From: an uncultured Bacilli bacterium
Lineage (GTDB): Bacteria; Bacillota_I; Bacilli_A; RFN20; CAG-288
Length of the DNA: 7,700 nt
Direction of reading: 5' to 3'
Assembly (NCBI GenBank): GCA_948525355.1
Contig: CAOSOP010000052.1
Location: 1 to 7,700 of the forward strand
The notes under the pieces are model-generated. The model saw nothing but the letters and a program-made list of their open reading frames with translations. It was not told where the DNA came from and searched no databases. A program made the translations under genes and the position numbers. Shown here piece by piece: positions 7,327-7,700 of the stretch (position 1 is its first letter; each line of letters opens with the position of its first letter).

Positions 7327-7335
7327 AAAATTAAA

Positions 7336-7551
7336 CTACTTCTTTTTTCCGTTAAGACCGTATTTCTTATTGAAACGATCAATAACACCATCATTGACAA
7401 CCAAGCCAGACTTACCAGTATAGAATGAATGACATTTTGAACAAGTGTCAACTCTGATTTCCTTTAAGGTTGAACCAGTTTCAAATGTGTTACCACAAGT
7501 AATACATGTAACTTTAGTACGATGATATTCAGGTTGAATTCCTTTTTTCAT
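7336..7551 (-). CDS. rpmE: 50S ribosomal protein L31, zinc-binding type
   Basis: L31 sits at the central protuberance of the 50S subunit and helps form bridges to the 30S subunit. The chosen ATG gives 71 residues; an upstream TTG at 7561-7563 in the same frame would add four residues but lies within the ribosome binding site, so it is rejected. The sequence begins MKKGIQPEYH, as is typical of the family. It carries the zinc ligands C16-x2-C19 and C37-x2-C40, which mark the C+ (type A) form as opposed to the zinc-free paralogue made under zinc starvation. The C terminus is basic. A promoter and leader hairpin lie directly upstream and a hairpin terminator follows. Identification is secure. Confidence 0.97.
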   Translation of the reverse strand: MKKGIQPEYHRTKVTCITCGNTFETGSTLKEIRVDTCSKCHSFYTGKSGLVVNDGVIDRFNKKYGLNGKKK

Positions 7552-7554
7552 ATA

Positions 7555-7561
7555 CACCTCC
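7555..7561 (-). promoter_or_regulatory. Ribosome binding site that sets the rpmE start
   Basis: GGAGGTG on the minus strand, five bases after GGAGG to the ATG at 7551. This strong site supports the ATG start over the in-frame TTG that abuts it. Confidence 0.85.
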
Positions 7562-7562
7562 A

Positions 7563-7586
7563 ATAACGCTTATTTTTACGCGCTAT
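7563..7586 (-). promoter_or_regulatory. Leader hairpin before rpmE
   Basis: On the minus strand, ATAGCG (7586-7581) can pair with CGTTAT (7568-7563), including one G-U pair, around a 12-base A-rich loop. It lies between the predicted transcription start and the ribosome binding site and touches the latter. A role in L31 autoregulation is possible, since L31 leader RNAs have been described in several bacterial groups, but I cannot match this one to a known consensus. Confidence 0.35.
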
Positions 7587-7589
7587 ATA

Positions 7590-7618
7590 AGTATATATAA
7601 TTTTATTTCAATATGCAA
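7590..7618 (-). promoter_or_regulatory. Sigma-A-type promoter of rpmE
   Basis: On the minus strand, TTGCAT (7618-7613) and TATACT (7595-7590) are separated by exactly 17 bases. The -10 matches consensus at five of six positions. Transcription would start near 7583, giving a leader of roughly 30 bases that begins at the hairpin. An alternative -35, TTGAAA, lies just downstream, with TATATA 16 bases further on. Confidence 0.6.
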
Positions 7619-7656
7619 TAAAAATTTATTCTAAGTGATTTTGTGTCATTAAGTGA

Positions 7657-7700
7657 CTAGTTAATTGCAACTTCATACCATTTACCCAACTTCATCGATG
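7657..7700 (-). CDS. Possible C-terminal tail of a gene continuing past the window edge
   Basis: One minus-strand frame is open from the window edge to a TAG at 7657-7659 and reads SMKLGKWYEVAIN. It is far too short to identify, and chance openness over 13 codons is likely. If real, it would be the end of the gene upstream of rpmE. Between this point and the rpmE promoter (about 7619-7656) I see only AT-rich sequence with a short GTCA/TGAC inverted repeat. Confidence 0.15.
   Translation of the reverse strand, partial: SMKLGKWYEVAIN

Noticed and set aside
7272..7335. T-box riboswitch before metG
   Set aside because: The space is too short, and no specifier stem, T-box consensus or antiterminator alternative is visible; only a simple hairpin is present.
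7631..7660. Possible terminator of a gene upstream of rpmE
   Set aside because: The GTCA/TGAC inverted repeat is only four base pairs and the later T-run is too distant, so it is not supportable.

Overview
The window is a compact, AT-rich bacterial chromosome segment in which every supportable gene lies on the minus strand, so transcription runs from high to low coordinates. The proteins read cleanly with the standard code (UGG for Trp, UGA used as a stop), Shine-Dalgarno sites are strong and G-rich, and the cluster cmk-der-gpsA is a known arrangement in Bacillota. Together with a zinc-type L31 and a lipoprotein of the M6 metalloprotease type, this suggests a low-GC Bacillota, perhaps a gut-associated Bacilli/Erysipelotrichia-like lineage. 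That placement is inference, because the window holds no rRNA or other strong taxonomic marker.

Layout in transcription order. (1) At the right edge is an AT-rich intergenic stretch with a good sigma-A-type promoter and a small leader hairpin, then rpmE (ribosomal protein L31), closed by a GC-rich hairpin. (2) metG (methionyl-tRNA synthetase, short form without the C-terminal tRNA-binding domain) follows only about 30 bases after that hairpin and ends in a strong intrinsic terminator. (3) Next is a tightly packed set with overlapping ends: an unrecognised single-pass membrane protein, cmk (CMP kinase), der (double-GTPase ribosome assembly factor), gpsA (glycerol-3-phosphate dehydrogenase) and an M6-type metalloprotease lipoprotein. 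Overlaps are 4, 11, 1 and 14 bases, which implies one mRNA with translational coupling. (4) After a 65-base gap with candidate promoter elements comes greA, ended by a hairpin plus U-run.

Most of the content is housekeeping: translation (rpmE, metG, der), nucleotide metabolism (cmk), phospholipid precursor supply (gpsA) and transcription elongation (greA). The less ordinary parts are the secreted metalloprotease carried at the end of a core operon, the C-terminally anchored protein that opens it, the rpmE leader and the rpmE-metG hairpin as possible regulatory points, and a sharply GC-rich, hairpin-forming, G-tract-containing block at the extreme left edge. I saw no CRISPR array, insertion sequence, tRNA or rRNA, and no clear previously undescribed multi-gene system. 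No stretch of more than 300 bases lacks a gene.
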